Positions 53,613-63,380 of a stretch of 64,000 nt of DNA are shown piece by piece. A program made the position numbers and the translations under genes. The DNA comes from M3 sp964637445 (lineage in GTDB: Bacteria > Bacteroidota > Bacteroidia > Bacteroidales > Muribaculaceae), in contig CAZWWS010000002.1 in the NCBI GenBank assembly GCA_964637445.1, positions 18,201 through 82,200 on the forward strand, in the 5' to 3' direction. The notes below the pieces were generated by a model. It was not told the DNA's origin. It saw only the letters and a list, made by a program, of their open reading frames with translations, and made no database searches. Numbering within the stretch: the stretch's first letter is position 1; every line of letters starts with the position of its first letter.

Positions 53613-56600
53613 ATGAGAAAATCATTATTAACCATGTTAAGCTACATTATAGGAGCTGCAGCAATGAGCGCCGTGACCTTTAATGTAACAACACCGGATG
53701 GCACCAAGCAGTGCTTCATAGCCGGTGATTTCAATGGATGGGACGCAGGTAATGCCATAGAGCTTACCTCGTCGGGAGAAAACACTTTCACACTTACACT
53801 CGACGATGTCACTATCGATGCCGCCCAAAAAGGATATAAATACCTATGCGGACAAGATTGGCTATATGTCGAAAAAGGAGCTAATGGTGAAGAACTCGAC
53901 AACCGCACCGTAGTAAATGAGATGGACGAAGTGCTCAATTGGGCATCGATGCCAAATCCCAATCTAACAACCGCCGAACTTACAATCAATGGCTACAAAC
54001 GTGCCATAAAAATTTATTTTCCTACCGACTATGAGAACAACACCAAGAGCTACCCAGTGGTGTATTACACCGGAGTGCAACAACGCTATCACAACGCGGG
54101 AGACGGCTATGGCGATGACTTCTTCAACGCCGATTCATGGAACGTACCTGGATTTTTTGATACATTAGCCGATGAACAACAGGCCATCCTCGTTCAGATG
54201 TATGGCTTTGTGGCAGAAAATATCCCGTATGCCTACGAAGATTTTGCAGGCAGCGGAGTTGCAGACAAATTTATAGACGACTTTGTTGATACTCTAATCC
54301 CATATATTAATGCCAATTATCGCACAGCCACCGGGGCTGAAAATACCTCTATTGTAGGAGCCGACTTGGGTGGTATGCTCAGCGTCTATGCAGCCCTCCG
54401 ACACCCGGATGTGTTCGGCCAATGCGTATCGATGTCGCCAATGATATGGATGAATCGTGATGAAATTATCAACTATGCATCAACTGCAACTGTGGGAAGC
54501 ACCCAACAGCGCTTCTATTTCTCAAATGGCAGCAAAGAGACCGATTTGGTAAAAGATGACGTCAGAGCATTGAAAGCCGCTATCGATGAGCGCTCAAACG
54601 CCAAAACTCGCCTTTTAGTCTACACCAATGGTATTCACGACGATCTCTCATGGGGTAAAACATTTGAATCGATATATCCATATTTGCTCAAAGACGAAGA
54701 GGAAGAAACGATCCAAGAGATAACCTTGACCGCGACAAGCCATCCAAGCATCACAACGATGGCAACAGATCTCACCACAGCGTCATATTCAATCGTATCG
54801 GCCATTGACAGTCAAAATCTTACCTACAACGCCGACGCACCTTTTTCTTACGTAGAAAAATATTGCAAATCAGGCACTGATGTAGCCGCACAGGTTTCGA
54901 TCGCAAGACTCGGCGTCGACATCAAATCCAAGTATTATTGGAATGTGAGCCGTAGCGCCGATGGTACCGGCGAACATCTTTTAAGTTCAGCCAAAAATGT
55001 AGGCTTTAATAGCAGTAAAACCACTGAATCGTGGCATCGAGTAGTGGTATACGAAGATGAAAGTGTCGAAAACTGCGCCGCCAATTCGGAAGCATTCCGT
55101 TTGGTGACCGCAGCGGCCACCATAACGATGAGCGTCGTGAGCGATTTCAAAGTAACCGCATCAGCCACATTCTCTACCGACAAAACGTTTGCCATTAATT
55201 TTGGTAGCGTAAATAGCGGCTCGGATCAAGGAGCAATAACCGAAACCATATCCGTACCCGATAATTGCACTGCAGCCGACATCACATATGATTTCCTCAC
55301 CAACCAAGTTGCAATTACGGTGACCGAGACAGGAGAAAGCGAAGGCGGCAGCGAAGATGACACCGCACCCGACATCTCAAAGACAGCCTATTCCATAGTA
55401 TCGGCCGTTGACAGCCAAGACTTGGTATATGATGCTACATCACAATTCTCCTACATCACCAACTTCATTTCCAACAACACCGAAGTCGCTGCCCAAGTGG
55501 TGATAACCGAAATACCGGTTGATGTGAAAACAAATTATTATTGGAACGTGAGTCGCAGTGCCGACGGCACAGGTGAGCGTCTTTTAAGTTCAAACAAAGA
55601 TATCGGCTTCAGCAGCAAAAAGAGTGCCGTAAGCTGGAATCGTGTGGTCATTCTTGAAGACGAAAGCATCGTATCTGTAGCAGCCTCATCGGCCGCATTC
55701 CGCCTTGCCACATCGTCGGAAAGCATCTTAATGACCTCCGACAGCGATTATAAAGTAAAAGCCACTGCAACATTCACCGGAAGCGACAAGAGCTTTACAA
55801 TACACTATGGCAGCGTAAACAGCGGGTCAGACATGGGAGCAATAACATCGTCCTATACCGTTGCCGACAACTGTACTGCAGCCGATATCGTCTACGACTT
55901 CTTCACCAACAGCGTGACCATTACCGAGACCGCTTGGGGAGAAACCATCGAGGGAGTTGTGATCGAACAATTCACTGCCGTACCCTCATTCATAAATGCC
56001 GGCACAGCATCAAAAGTAACCGTAAAACTCGCCGATGGAGCCAACTGCGATGTAGCTCTACGCATGAATCACAACTACGGCGAATATAGCGAACAGGCAC
56101 TTACCGACGAGGGCAACAACACATGGTCATTTATCATCTCCAACACCGAAGAAGGCATCTATCATATAGCACTCGACCTCAAACGAGGCGAAACCACCCT
56201 CAACGATGCAGAAACAATCTGTATCAAAGTTCTCAATGGAAAAAATGAGCACAAAATCGTGACCGTAAATGCCTACGAAGATGTAGTTTGGGAGTCGACC
56301 GGCAGATATAAAGCCAATTTCCACACCCATACCACCCAATCGTTCGACGCCAATTTCCGTGTAGACGAGACAGTCGACCTATATCATCAAGCCGATTACA
56401 AGATTCTCGCACTCACCGACCATGATGCCAACCCCTATCCATGGGAAATGTTTGATCTCTTCAATGCCGAAGCCGAAAGTCGCAACCCATGGTCGCTCGG
56501 AATGCTCGCAATCCCCGGCAATGAATTGAGCAAAGACAATCGCAACTCGTGGAGCGAAGAAGGAGGAGGCGAATTTAACCACCACAACGACTTCTTCACC

Positions 56601-57551
56601 GGTCGTAAAGGTCAAGAATTCCGCACTTTGCAAGAATCGTATGCTTACACCGAAGCTATTGGCGGAATGCAGATCATCAACCATCCCGGCCAATACTGGA
56701 ATCTCAGCACAAAATACACTGCCGGAGCGAAAAATTCGCCGGAATGGCATGCAAACAATTTCTTGACCTACAACAGTCTTATCGGTCTTGAAGTCTATAA
56801 TCAAGGAAATCGCCGCCCCAACGACCGCATTCTTTGGGATCAAATACTCGACATCACTATGCCTGAGCGTCCGGTATGGGGATATTCTTGCGACGACACC
56901 CACAATCGCGAACAATTCTTCCGCAACTATGAATTTATGCTCATGCCGGAGTTGACAATCGATGCATTGAAAGACGCCATGAAAGCCGGCAGCCTATATT
57001 TCTCATACGAGTACACCGGCTCAGGCGAAGCTAAAGCTCCGCGCATCGAAAGCATCGCTGTCGACAATGACACTCACACTATCACTATCGCTACCGATGC
57101 CTCCGACATCTATTGGATCAGCTCAACCGACATCAGCGATGCGTCCAACCCATCAACTCGCAAGAGCACCATTTTGGGCATTGGCAAGACATTTGATTTC
57201 ACCGGCTTCCAAGGTAAATATGTGAGAGCTTTAATCGTCAACGAATTTGGAGAAACCTGTACACAACCATTCGGATTTACCAATAGCACCGATGTCGAAA
57301 TAGAGAATGTCGAGACGGCAAGTGTGGCTATAAGCGTCTACCCCAACCCGACATCCGACATCGTAAATGTGAAATCGACCGACTGCATATCAGAGATAAC
57401 CCTCTACAACTCGTTGGGACAGCGCGTACGCCACCTTGTTGCCGATGCAGAAACCGCCACTATCGATGTGACCGGCCTTGCAAAAGGACATTATGTGATA
57501 CACGTAATCACAGCAACACAAACCCACAGCCAAACTCTAATCATAAAGTAA
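53613..57551 (+). CDS. T9SS-secreted protein: CBM-like, esterase-like without Ser, two tandem repeats, PHP domain
   Basis: A 1312-residue exported protein. Order: signal peptide (1-21); a starch-binding-like beta domain (about 22-110, FIAGDFNGWDAGNA); an esterase-D-like alpha/beta hydrolase (about 117-365) in which the nucleophile motif GxSxG reads GADLGG, Asp251 replacing Ser; two copies of a beta module of about 185 residues (389-575 and 590-775); an Ig-like domain (785-890); a PHP phosphoesterase domain with NFHTHTTQSFD, LTDHDANP, INHPGQY and DDTHN, a full metal-ligand set; and a C-terminal T9SS type A tail (VYPNPTSDIVNVKS). Secretion to the surface is expected. The esterase part probably no longer cleaves esters; the substrate of the PHP domain is unknown. 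Confidence 0.88.
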   Translation: MRKSLLTMLSYIIGAAAMSAVTFNVTTPDGTKQCFIAGDFNGWDAGNAIELTSSGENTFTLTLDDVTIDAAQKGYKYLCGQDWLYVEKGANGEELDNRTVVNEMDEVLNWASMPNPNLTTAELTINGYKRAIKIYFPTDYENNTKSYPVVYYTGVQQRYHNAGDGYGDDFFNADSWNVPGFFDTLADEQQAILVQMYGFVAENIPYAYEDFAGSGVADKFIDDFVDTLIPYINANYRTATGAENTSIVGADLGGMLSVYAALRHPDVFGQCVSMSPMIWMNRDEIINYASTATVGSTQQRFYFSNGSKETDLVKDDVRALKAAIDERSNAKTRLLVYTNGIHDDLSWGKTFESIYPYLLKDEEEETIQEITLTATSHPSITTMATDLTTASYSIVSAIDSQNLTYNADAPFSYVEKYCKSGTDVAAQVSIARLGVDIKSKYYWNVSRSADGTGEHLLSSAKNVGFNSSKTTESWHRVVVYEDESVENCAANSEAFRLVTAAATITMSVVSDFKVTASATFSTDKTFAINFGSVNSGSDQGAITETISVPDNCTAADITYDFLTNQVAITVTETGESEGGSEDDTAPDISKTAYSIVSAVDSQDLVYDATSQFSYITNFISNNTEVAAQVVITEIPVDVKTNYYWNVSRSADGTGERLLSSNKDIGFSSKKSAVSWNRVVILEDESIVSVAASSAAFRLATSSESILMTSDSDYKVKATATFTGSDKSFTIHYGSVNSGSDMGAITSSYTVADNCTAADIVYDFFTNSVTITETAWGETIEGVVIEQFTAVPSFINAGTASKVTVKLADGANCDVALRMNHNYGEYSEQALTDEGNNTWSFIISNTEEGIYHIALDLKRGETTLNDAETICIKVLNGKNEHKIVTVNAYEDVVWESTGRYKANFHTHTTQSFDANFRVDETVDLYHQADYKILALTDHDANPYPWEMFDLFNAEAESRNPWSLGMLAIPGNELSKDNRNSWSEEGGGEFNHHNDFFTGRKGQEFRTLQESYAYTEAIGGMQIINHPGQYWNLSTKYTAGAKNSPEWHANNFLTYNSLIGLEVYNQGNRRPNDRILWDQILDITMPERPVWGYSCDDTHNREQFFRNYEFMLMPELTIDALKDAMKAGSLYFSYEYTGSGEAKAPRIESIAVDNDTHTITIATDASDIYWISSTDISDASNPSTRKSTILGIGKTFDFTGFQGKYVRALIVNEFGETCTQPFGFTNSTDVEIENVETASVAISVYPNPTSDIVNVKSTDCISEITLYNSLGQRVRHLVADAETATIDVTGLAKGHYVIHVITATQTHSQTLIIK

Positions 57552-57566
57552 GGTTTGCCGGATAGT

Positions 57567-57606
57567 AAAAAAATGGCTGTCGCAGATGTTTGTGACAGCC
57601 ATTTTT
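57567..57606. terminator. bidirectional terminator between convergent genes
   Basis: ATGGCTGTC and GACAGCCAT form a perfect 9-bp stem, flanked by an A-tract on the left and TTTTT on the right, so it can stop transcription from both sides. It lies between the T9SS protein gene and the galactofuranosyltransferase gene. Confidence 0.85.
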
Positions 57607-57610
57607 GTTG

Positions 57611-58636
57611 TTATTGTAGAGCTTCGATAGCTTGAGCGATAGCCTTTCGGGCGTAATAGCCGATGGCAACGCGTCGGCTGATGGTTTTGACGCGCTTCTT
57701 CATTTCGATGTATTCCTCAGCCGATAGAGCCGACAAGCGCTCTTCAAGCTGTTCGAGCGAATCGATGGCAAAGCCGATGCCGTTTTGCTCAATAAAGTCG
57801 GCAAGCGCAGCTTTTTTCCATATAATCACCGGTAGCTCGCAGCGGATATATAGCGATGTCTTATGCGGATTGTTGTATTGCAGATACTCGCCAAAGTCGC
57901 CGGTACACGCCGAAATGGTAAATCCATCCCATACAAGCCCGAAATCACCTTTAGCTTTCGTAATCAGTTCGTCAGGACGAAGAAATCCCTCATAGTTGAA
58001 ATGTTCCCGACCTTTGACGCGCTCGATGTCAAATCCGCCTCCATAGAGATTAAAGACTACCGATTGGAGATGCTCGCCTATTTCGTAAAGGAAAGTATTC
58101 TTCCGAGCATTGAGCGCTCCGGCATAAAGGATGCTATAAGGCTTTGACGCTTCAAGCGGACGAGGCGATTCAGTACCGGTCAGATAGTCAAAAATTTCAA
58201 GTACACCCAACTTGGCTTGCAATCCATTGTCGCGAAGCCATGCAAGCATTTTCTCGTTGTGAGCAATGACGTAGTCGGCATTGTCGAGACGCTCTATTTC
58301 TTGGGGTATCGTGAGAGCCTTGCGACGGAAACTACCCAAATCGTGGATGAGAGCCACCACTTTTGCCCCACGCATGTGAGCCATACGACACACGAAAGAG
58401 AAATATTTCTTCAGCGGATATTGCAACACCAACACATCACCCTTGCGAATCGAAAAAGGCACTTTCAGCACCCCGATCAGAGTAAGGATGAATGATATGA
58501 TTTTGTTGTTGCAGACCGTCTGAGGCAATCCTATGTTTTTGAACCCCATCTCGCACATGATAAACTCTATGTCGGTCTTAGCTTTATTGCCGGCGGTCGT
58601 AGTATTTTTATAATTTTTTGAAAGGTAGCAATTCAT
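57611..58636 (-). CDS. galactofuranosyltransferase-like glycosyltransferase
   Basis: A 341-residue glycosyltransferase starting MNCYLSKNYKNTTTAGNKAK; the upstream in-frame ATG at 58672 lies within glf and is less likely. GALNARKNTFLYE, NLYGGGFDIERV and the FGLVWDGFTI segment resemble the beta-1,6-galactofuranosyltransferases (WbbI-type) of Bacteroidota. The neighbour glf provides UDP-galactofuranose, which supports the call. Substrate details are inference. Confidence 0.8.
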   Translation of the reverse strand: MNCYLSKNYKNTTTAGNKAKTDIEFIMCEMGFKNIGLPQTVCNNKIISFILTLIGVLKVPFSIRKGDVLVLQYPLKKYFSFVCRMAHMRGAKVVALIHDLGSFRRKALTIPQEIERLDNADYVIAHNEKMLAWLRDNGLQAKLGVLEIFDYLTGTESPRPLEASKPYSILYAGALNARKNTFLYEIGEHLQSVVFNLYGGGFDIERVKGREHFNYEGFLRPDELITKAKGDFGLVWDGFTISACTGDFGEYLQYNNPHKTSLYIRCELPVIIWKKAALADFIEQNGIGFAIDSLEQLEERLSALSAEEYIEMKKRVKTISRRVAIGYYARKAIAQAIEALQ

Positions 58637-58644
58637 ATCGATGA

Positions 58645-59757
58645 TTATTTTCGGGTTAATTCCTGTTGACAAAGAGAAAGGGCTGCTGCAATCGTATCGT
58701 CCATGTCGGCATAGGCATAAAGCCCCAATCGGCCGCCAAACATCACATTCGGGTGCTCCGAGGCAAGTAGGCGATACTGCTCCACGATGGCATTGTTGTG
58801 CTCATCGTTGATAGGATAATACGGCTCTTTGCCGGGAGCAAAATCGTCGGGATACTCGTAGGTGATGACCGTCGTAGGCGTATCGGTCGATTCAAAATGC
58901 TTATGCTCGATAATGCGCGTGTAGGGCACCGAGGCCGACGTGTAGTTGACCACAGCATTTCCCTGAAAATCAGCCACGTCGAGCTGCTGAGTGTCAAATC
59001 GCAGACTTCGATAGTCCAATCGTCCGAAACGATAGTCGAAGTATTGGTCGATACATCCGGTAAACAGCACCTTGTCGGCTATGCCATTGAGCATGACACG
59101 ATGAGCAAAATAGTCGGTATTCAGTCTCCCCTCCACCCCATCAAGCAGAGCCTCTATCAACTTGTTGTAGCCGCCGATAGGGATACCCTGATAGCGGTCG
59201 TTGAAATAGTTGTTGTCGTAGGTGAAGCGGAATGGGATGCGCTTGATGATAAACGCCGGCAGTTGGCTTGCTTTGCGTCCCCACTGCTTCTCGGTGTAGC
59301 CTTTGATGAGGCGATGGTATATGTCGCTGCCACACAAGGTCAGCGCCTGTTCCTCCAGATTGGCAGGTGCAGTGATGTGTCGATAAGCCTGTCGTTGCTC
59401 CTCGATTTTAGCCCTCGCCTCGTCGGGCGTTTTCACTCCCCATAGGCGATAAAACGTGTTCATATTGAAAGGCAGATTATACAGCTCACCCTCAAAATTG
59501 GCTATCGGAGAATTGGTGTAGCGATTAAACTCTACGAAACGATTCACATAGTCCCACACCCGGCGACTATCGGTATGGAATATATGCGCCCCATACTTGT
59601 GGACATTAACACCTCCGATATTTTCGCAATAAATATTGCCCCCGATATGGTCGCGACGCTCCACCACAAGGCATTTACGCCCTGCTTGGCGAGCCTCGTG
59701 AGCAAACACAGCGCCATACAATCCGGCACCCACAATCAGATAATCATATCTATCCAT
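58645..59757 (-). CDS. glf: UDP-galactopyranose mutase
   Basis: Glf converts UDP-galactopyranose to UDP-galactofuranose with reduced FAD. The 370-residue protein has YDYLIVGAGLYGAVFAHEAR (FAD site), ERRDHIGGNIYC, GAHIFHTDSRRVWDYVN and EKQWGRKASQLPAFIIKRIP, all family signatures. The galactofuranosyltransferase gene starts 8 bases downstream. The pair makes a galactofuranose-containing surface glycan. Confidence 0.96.
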   Translation of the reverse strand: MDRYDYLIVGAGLYGAVFAHEARQAGRKCLVVERRDHIGGNIYCENIGGVNVHKYGAHIFHTDSRRVWDYVNRFVEFNRYTNSPIANFEGELYNLPFNMNTFYRLWGVKTPDEARAKIEEQRQAYRHITAPANLEEQALTLCGSDIYHRLIKGYTEKQWGRKASQLPAFIIKRIPFRFTYDNNYFNDRYQGIPIGGYNKLIEALLDGVEGRLNTDYFAHRVMLNGIADKVLFTGCIDQYFDYRFGRLDYRSLRFDTQQLDVADFQGNAVVNYTSASVPYTRIIEHKHFESTDTPTTVITYEYPDDFAPGKEPYYPINDEHNNAIVEQYRLLASEHPNVMFGGRLGLYAYADMDDTIAAALSLCQQELTRK

Positions 59758-59897
59758 CGTCCTAAAAATTTTCGATAACTACAGATTGACAAGTACAAAT
59801 ATAGTGAAAGGCAAACAAATAAAAAAATTCCCATCCTTGGTCAAGACGTTTCATCGCTGAAAATAATTAATTACAAAACTATAAAACTGTTTAAAAA

Positions 59898-59929
59898 TTT
59901 GCTTTTTTGAGATGATTTGGCTATCTTCG
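59898..59929 (+). promoter_or_regulatory. promoter of the RHS gene region
   Basis: TTTG at 59898-59901, 20 bases, TATCTTCG at 59922-59929: a near-consensus promoter 30 bases upstream of the small ORF at 59959 and 116 bases before the RHS start. The whole gap 59758-60044 is AT-rich. Confidence 0.55.
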
Positions 59930-59958
59930 TCTTTATAATAATTTTAATTTGTAATGCG

Positions 59959-60033
59959 ATGAGGCGGTTGATACACATTTCCGATAAGGATGGGAATGTA
60001 TTAAAACGCTTCAATTATAATTATTCTCACTAA
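59959..60033 (+). CDS. possible 24-residue peptide or gene remnant before the RHS gene
   Basis: The ORF encodes MRRLIHISDKDGNVLKRFNY and a few further residues, ending in an aromatic tail. The DKDGNVLKRFNYNY pattern is like the C-terminal end of RHS/YD-repeat proteins that often precede DUF6443 genes in Bacteroidota. It may be the remnant of such a gene, or a short translated leader. Size is too small to be sure. Confidence 0.3.
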   Translation: MRRLIHISDKDGNVLKRFNYNYSH

Positions 60034-60044
60034 AACTCAGTGCA

Positions 60045-63000
60045 ATGAAACGTGCAGTATTATTCTTATATGTTTTATTGTGGTGGGTTGTGGTTGCGGC
60101 TCAATCTTCCGACCTAAACTATGTATCGGAGATTACATATCTTGATGCCACGTCAGCCGGGGCGAGTGATTCTATTGTAAATACTGTCTATTATGACGGA
60201 TTGGGGCGTAGTGTGCAGACTGTAACGTCGGCTTCCGGAGCTACGAATGATATTGTGAACTATACCCAATATGATGCTCGCGGTAGGGTGTCTAATCGGT
60301 GGATTCCTACTCCGGGGGTTGGAAATGGAAGATTTACAGATATAGCAAACATTGTATCTAAAAATTTGTCTCTGCACGGAACAAACGAACGTGGTGCTTT
60401 CAGTGCCAAAAGCTATTATGAAACGTCACCTGAGTCGCGCTTGAAAGAATCTCGTGCTCCGGGATACGTTTGGAACAGCAGAGCAGGCGTGACACGAGAT
60501 TACGGCATTAATACGTCTTCGGGGGACTTGGCTTGCTTGAACTTTTTGATAAATCCTGACGACGTTTTGATATATGCCGGAAATTTGCCAAGCGGGGAAG
60601 CTCGAACAGAAACCATCACAGACGAAGATGGCAATAAATCCATTTTTTTCTATGGTCGTAATGATTCGATACTGCTCGAACGACGTATCTGCGAAACGGG
60701 ATATGCCGACACTTATCATGTATATGATCGTCTTGGGAATCGCAGATTTGTGATTCCGCCGATGGCTGTCGAACATCTGAAAAACACTACTCCCGGAGTG
60801 GTTTCGACTGCAAGTGGCAGCACGATCGGTCGCTATGGCTATTCGTATTGCTACGACTCACGCAACAGATTGATAGAGAAGAGACTCCCCGGAGTCGAAC
60901 CGATATATTATTTATACGATAAGCAAGGACTCTTGCGATATATGCAGGATGGCAATTTGCGACAAGAGAACAAATATATCATAACGTATTATGATGTAGC
61001 AAACAGAGTGTCTATGACCGGCTGTAAGGTTATTGACACTGATATAGCTTCGCTTCGCTCTGCTGCGAGAGAAAACGGAAATGAATATACGGAATTTTTC
61101 GCTGATGATTCTGCGGTATTCGGAATGAAATATTTTACTCCCGCGATCTCTCGGGAGGATGTGATGAGCGTTAACTACTATGATGATTACCGGTTTGTGG
61201 GGCTTTTTGAGGAGCATGGCTCGCAATTGGACTATCGGCAAATGAGCGGATATGACGAGCAGTATGTGGATTCTTTGCTGCCGGGGACGATGAAAGGGTA
61301 TCGGACAGGGCGGTTGACAAGGGTGCTCGACACGGATGTGCTGCTGGTAGAGGCGTTGTATTACGACTCGCGGGGGCGAGTGATTCAGTCACACTGTTCC
61401 AACCATCTCGGAGGATATGACCATCGGTACTACCGATTGACGTTTACCGGCAAGCCGCTTGAGGTGCGGCATGAACACTCTACGGCGACTCGGTCGCACG
61501 TCGACATCTATCGATACTCTTACGATGCGATGGAGCGATTGCTCGCGGTGTCGATGCAGCACGATGACGGAGAGGAAACCATCCTCCAATCCAACACCTA
61601 CGATGCCATCGGTCGCCTTGCCACTCAGACCATCGACAACGGCGCCACCCCCATCAACCACACCTACAACGTGCGCGGCTGGGTGACAAAGATTGAAAGC
61701 GCCCCATTCACGCAGACTCTCTACTACGAAATCGATGATGCCGGCAACGTGGGGTACTATAATGGGAATATCTATCTGAATGAAATCGAGAAGGGAGAAT
61801 CGCAAACGATGAGCTATCGCTACACATACGACAACTTGAATCGATTGACAAAGGCAAATATAACAGGTACTCCGCAGTCGACTTCGATCGTATTCCCGAT
61901 GCCGACTTCCGAATCTGACGTTATGCCAATGTCGAGTATTATTGCTGACAATAACGTATATAGTACACCTACATATTCGACTCGTTATGAATATGACTTG
62001 AATGGAAATATCACTTATTTGGTACGATATGGATTGTTTAACAATAATATGCTTCAGCCTAAATACAAACTTCTTAACAGTCTCAGCTATACCTATACAG
62101 GGAATCAAGTGACTCGTATTTTAGATGGTTGTAGTTATACGGTTCCGAGCATTCAGATGGCATTTGACGATATAGCAGATGAAGATGTGGAATACACTTG
62201 GGATGCCAATGGCAATATGACTTCTGATTTGAACAAAGGAATCACTTCTATCGAATATAATCATCTGAATCTGCCACGGCGAATAACGTGCATTAACGGA
62301 CATGTTGCGGAGTATTTATACGATGCCGACGGCAGAAAACTTCAAACAAAATATATGGTCGACAACCGCACGGTGTTTGCAGCGTCGACGCTTGGGGAGA
62401 CTGACGAAGATGAAGTGATGGGAACGACGGATTCGACCGCAATTGAGACGCTTTTAATACGAGACTATGCCGATAGCTATATCTATTCCGATAGCGTGAT
62501 GGAGCGAATTATCACGCCGGCAGGCGATTACACTCCGACAGATGGTTATCGCTATTTCATTCGCGACTATCAAGGCAACGTTATGGCCGTTGTGAAAGGC
62601 GCAGAACTAAAGCAATGGAATTACTATTATCCCGATGGCACACCATTCTCAACCTCTACAGCCGAGAATCGCTTTATGTTCTCGGGAAAAGAACTTGACA
62701 GCATGAATGCCCTTTATTGGTACGACTTCCATGCCCGATACTATGATCCTCTAATCGGAATCACACCTACCCAAGATCGCCATGCTGAAAAGTATTATCC
62801 ATATTCCCCTTATTCGTATTGCTTTGGCAACCCCGTAAAATACATCGACCCTACCGGTATGGATGTGGCGATTATTATTTCGCCCAAAAGTGTAAAAAGG
62901 TTCGGGCATATTGCACTACTTGTTCAAAATGAGAATAAAGAATGGAGATATTACTCTGTAAATGGTGATGACAAGTATATTATAGGTTCACATTCCGGAG

Positions 63001-63380
63001 CAAAAACTACCGATGATATAGATGTTCCTGTCGCAGGCGACCCACAATTATTTTTAGATAGTGATGGAGGTGGAAAAGAATACGATTACGAAAAAGCATT
63101 TGTAATACCAACTACATCAGAACAAGACCAAATAATTGCTGAAACTTTCGAAAAGGAAAGCGAGAAAGATTATAATCTGATTGGCTCAAATTGTGCAACA
63201 GCTGTCGCGAATAGTCTAAAAAGTGCGGGTGTCAGTATTGAAGTTCCACAGATTGTGGCACCACCCGGCTTTAATAGAATTATAAACAAAACATTGGGGA
63301 ATTCAATAATTCCTAAAGGCTTATACAATGAAATAAAGCAAATGCAAAAATCGATTGGTTATGAAATCGTTAAAGAATAA
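60045..63380 (+). CDS. RHS/DUF6443 polymorphic toxin with a permuted papain-like C-terminal tip
   Basis: A 1111-residue exported protein: signal peptide (VLWWVVVAAQ), DUF6443 domain at the front, many RHS/YD repeats (YDARGRVSNRW, YDSRNRLIEKRL, YDAIGRLATQT, YDADGRKLQTKY) and the RHS core motif near residues 890-936 (ARYYDPLIG ... NPVKYIDPTG). After DPTG the sequence changes to an AT-rich tip of about 175 residues. The tip has FGHIALLV (His955) and GSNCATAV (Cys1050) in the permuted order seen in LRAT-like/papain-like hydrolases, so it may be an amidase or peptidase toxin (inference). The stop overlaps the putative immunity gene. Confidence 0.86.
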   Translation: MKRAVLFLYVLLWWVVVAAQSSDLNYVSEITYLDATSAGASDSIVNTVYYDGLGRSVQTVTSASGATNDIVNYTQYDARGRVSNRWIPTPGVGNGRFTDIANIVSKNLSLHGTNERGAFSAKSYYETSPESRLKESRAPGYVWNSRAGVTRDYGINTSSGDLACLNFLINPDDVLIYAGNLPSGEARTETITDEDGNKSIFFYGRNDSILLERRICETGYADTYHVYDRLGNRRFVIPPMAVEHLKNTTPGVVSTASGSTIGRYGYSYCYDSRNRLIEKRLPGVEPIYYLYDKQGLLRYMQDGNLRQENKYIITYYDVANRVSMTGCKVIDTDIASLRSAARENGNEYTEFFADDSAVFGMKYFTPAISREDVMSVNYYDDYRFVGLFEEHGSQLDYRQMSGYDEQYVDSLLPGTMKGYRTGRLTRVLDTDVLLVEALYYDSRGRVIQSHCSNHLGGYDHRYYRLTFTGKPLEVRHEHSTATRSHVDIYRYSYDAMERLLAVSMQHDDGEETILQSNTYDAIGRLATQTIDNGATPINHTYNVRGWVTKIESAPFTQTLYYEIDDAGNVGYYNGNIYLNEIEKGESQTMSYRYTYDNLNRLTKANITGTPQSTSIVFPMPTSESDVMPMSSIIADNNVYSTPTYSTRYEYDLNGNITYLVRYGLFNNNMLQPKYKLLNSLSYTYTGNQVTRILDGCSYTVPSIQMAFDDIADEDVEYTWDANGNMTSDLNKGITSIEYNHLNLPRRITCINGHVAEYLYDADGRKLQTKYMVDNRTVFAASTLGETDEDEVMGTTDSTAIETLLIRDYADSYIYSDSVMERIITPAGDYTPTDGYRYFIRDYQGNVMAVVKGAELKQWNYYYPDGTPFSTSTAENRFMFSGKELDSMNALYWYDFHARYYDPLIGITPTQDRHAEKYYPYSPYSYCFGNPVKYIDPTGMDVAIIISPKSVKRFGHIALLVQNENKEWRYYSVNGDDKYIIGSHSGAKTTDDIDVPVAGDPQLFLDSDGGGKEYDYEKAFVIPTTSEQDQIIAETFEKESEKDYNLIGSNCATAVANSLKSAGVSIEVPQIVAPPGFNRIINKTLGNSIIPKGLYNEIKQMQKSIGYEIVKE

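Noticed and set aside
61389..62108. 239-codon minus-strand frame inside the RHS gene
   Set aside because: Antisense shadow of the YD-repeat region, where coding is clear on the plus strand.
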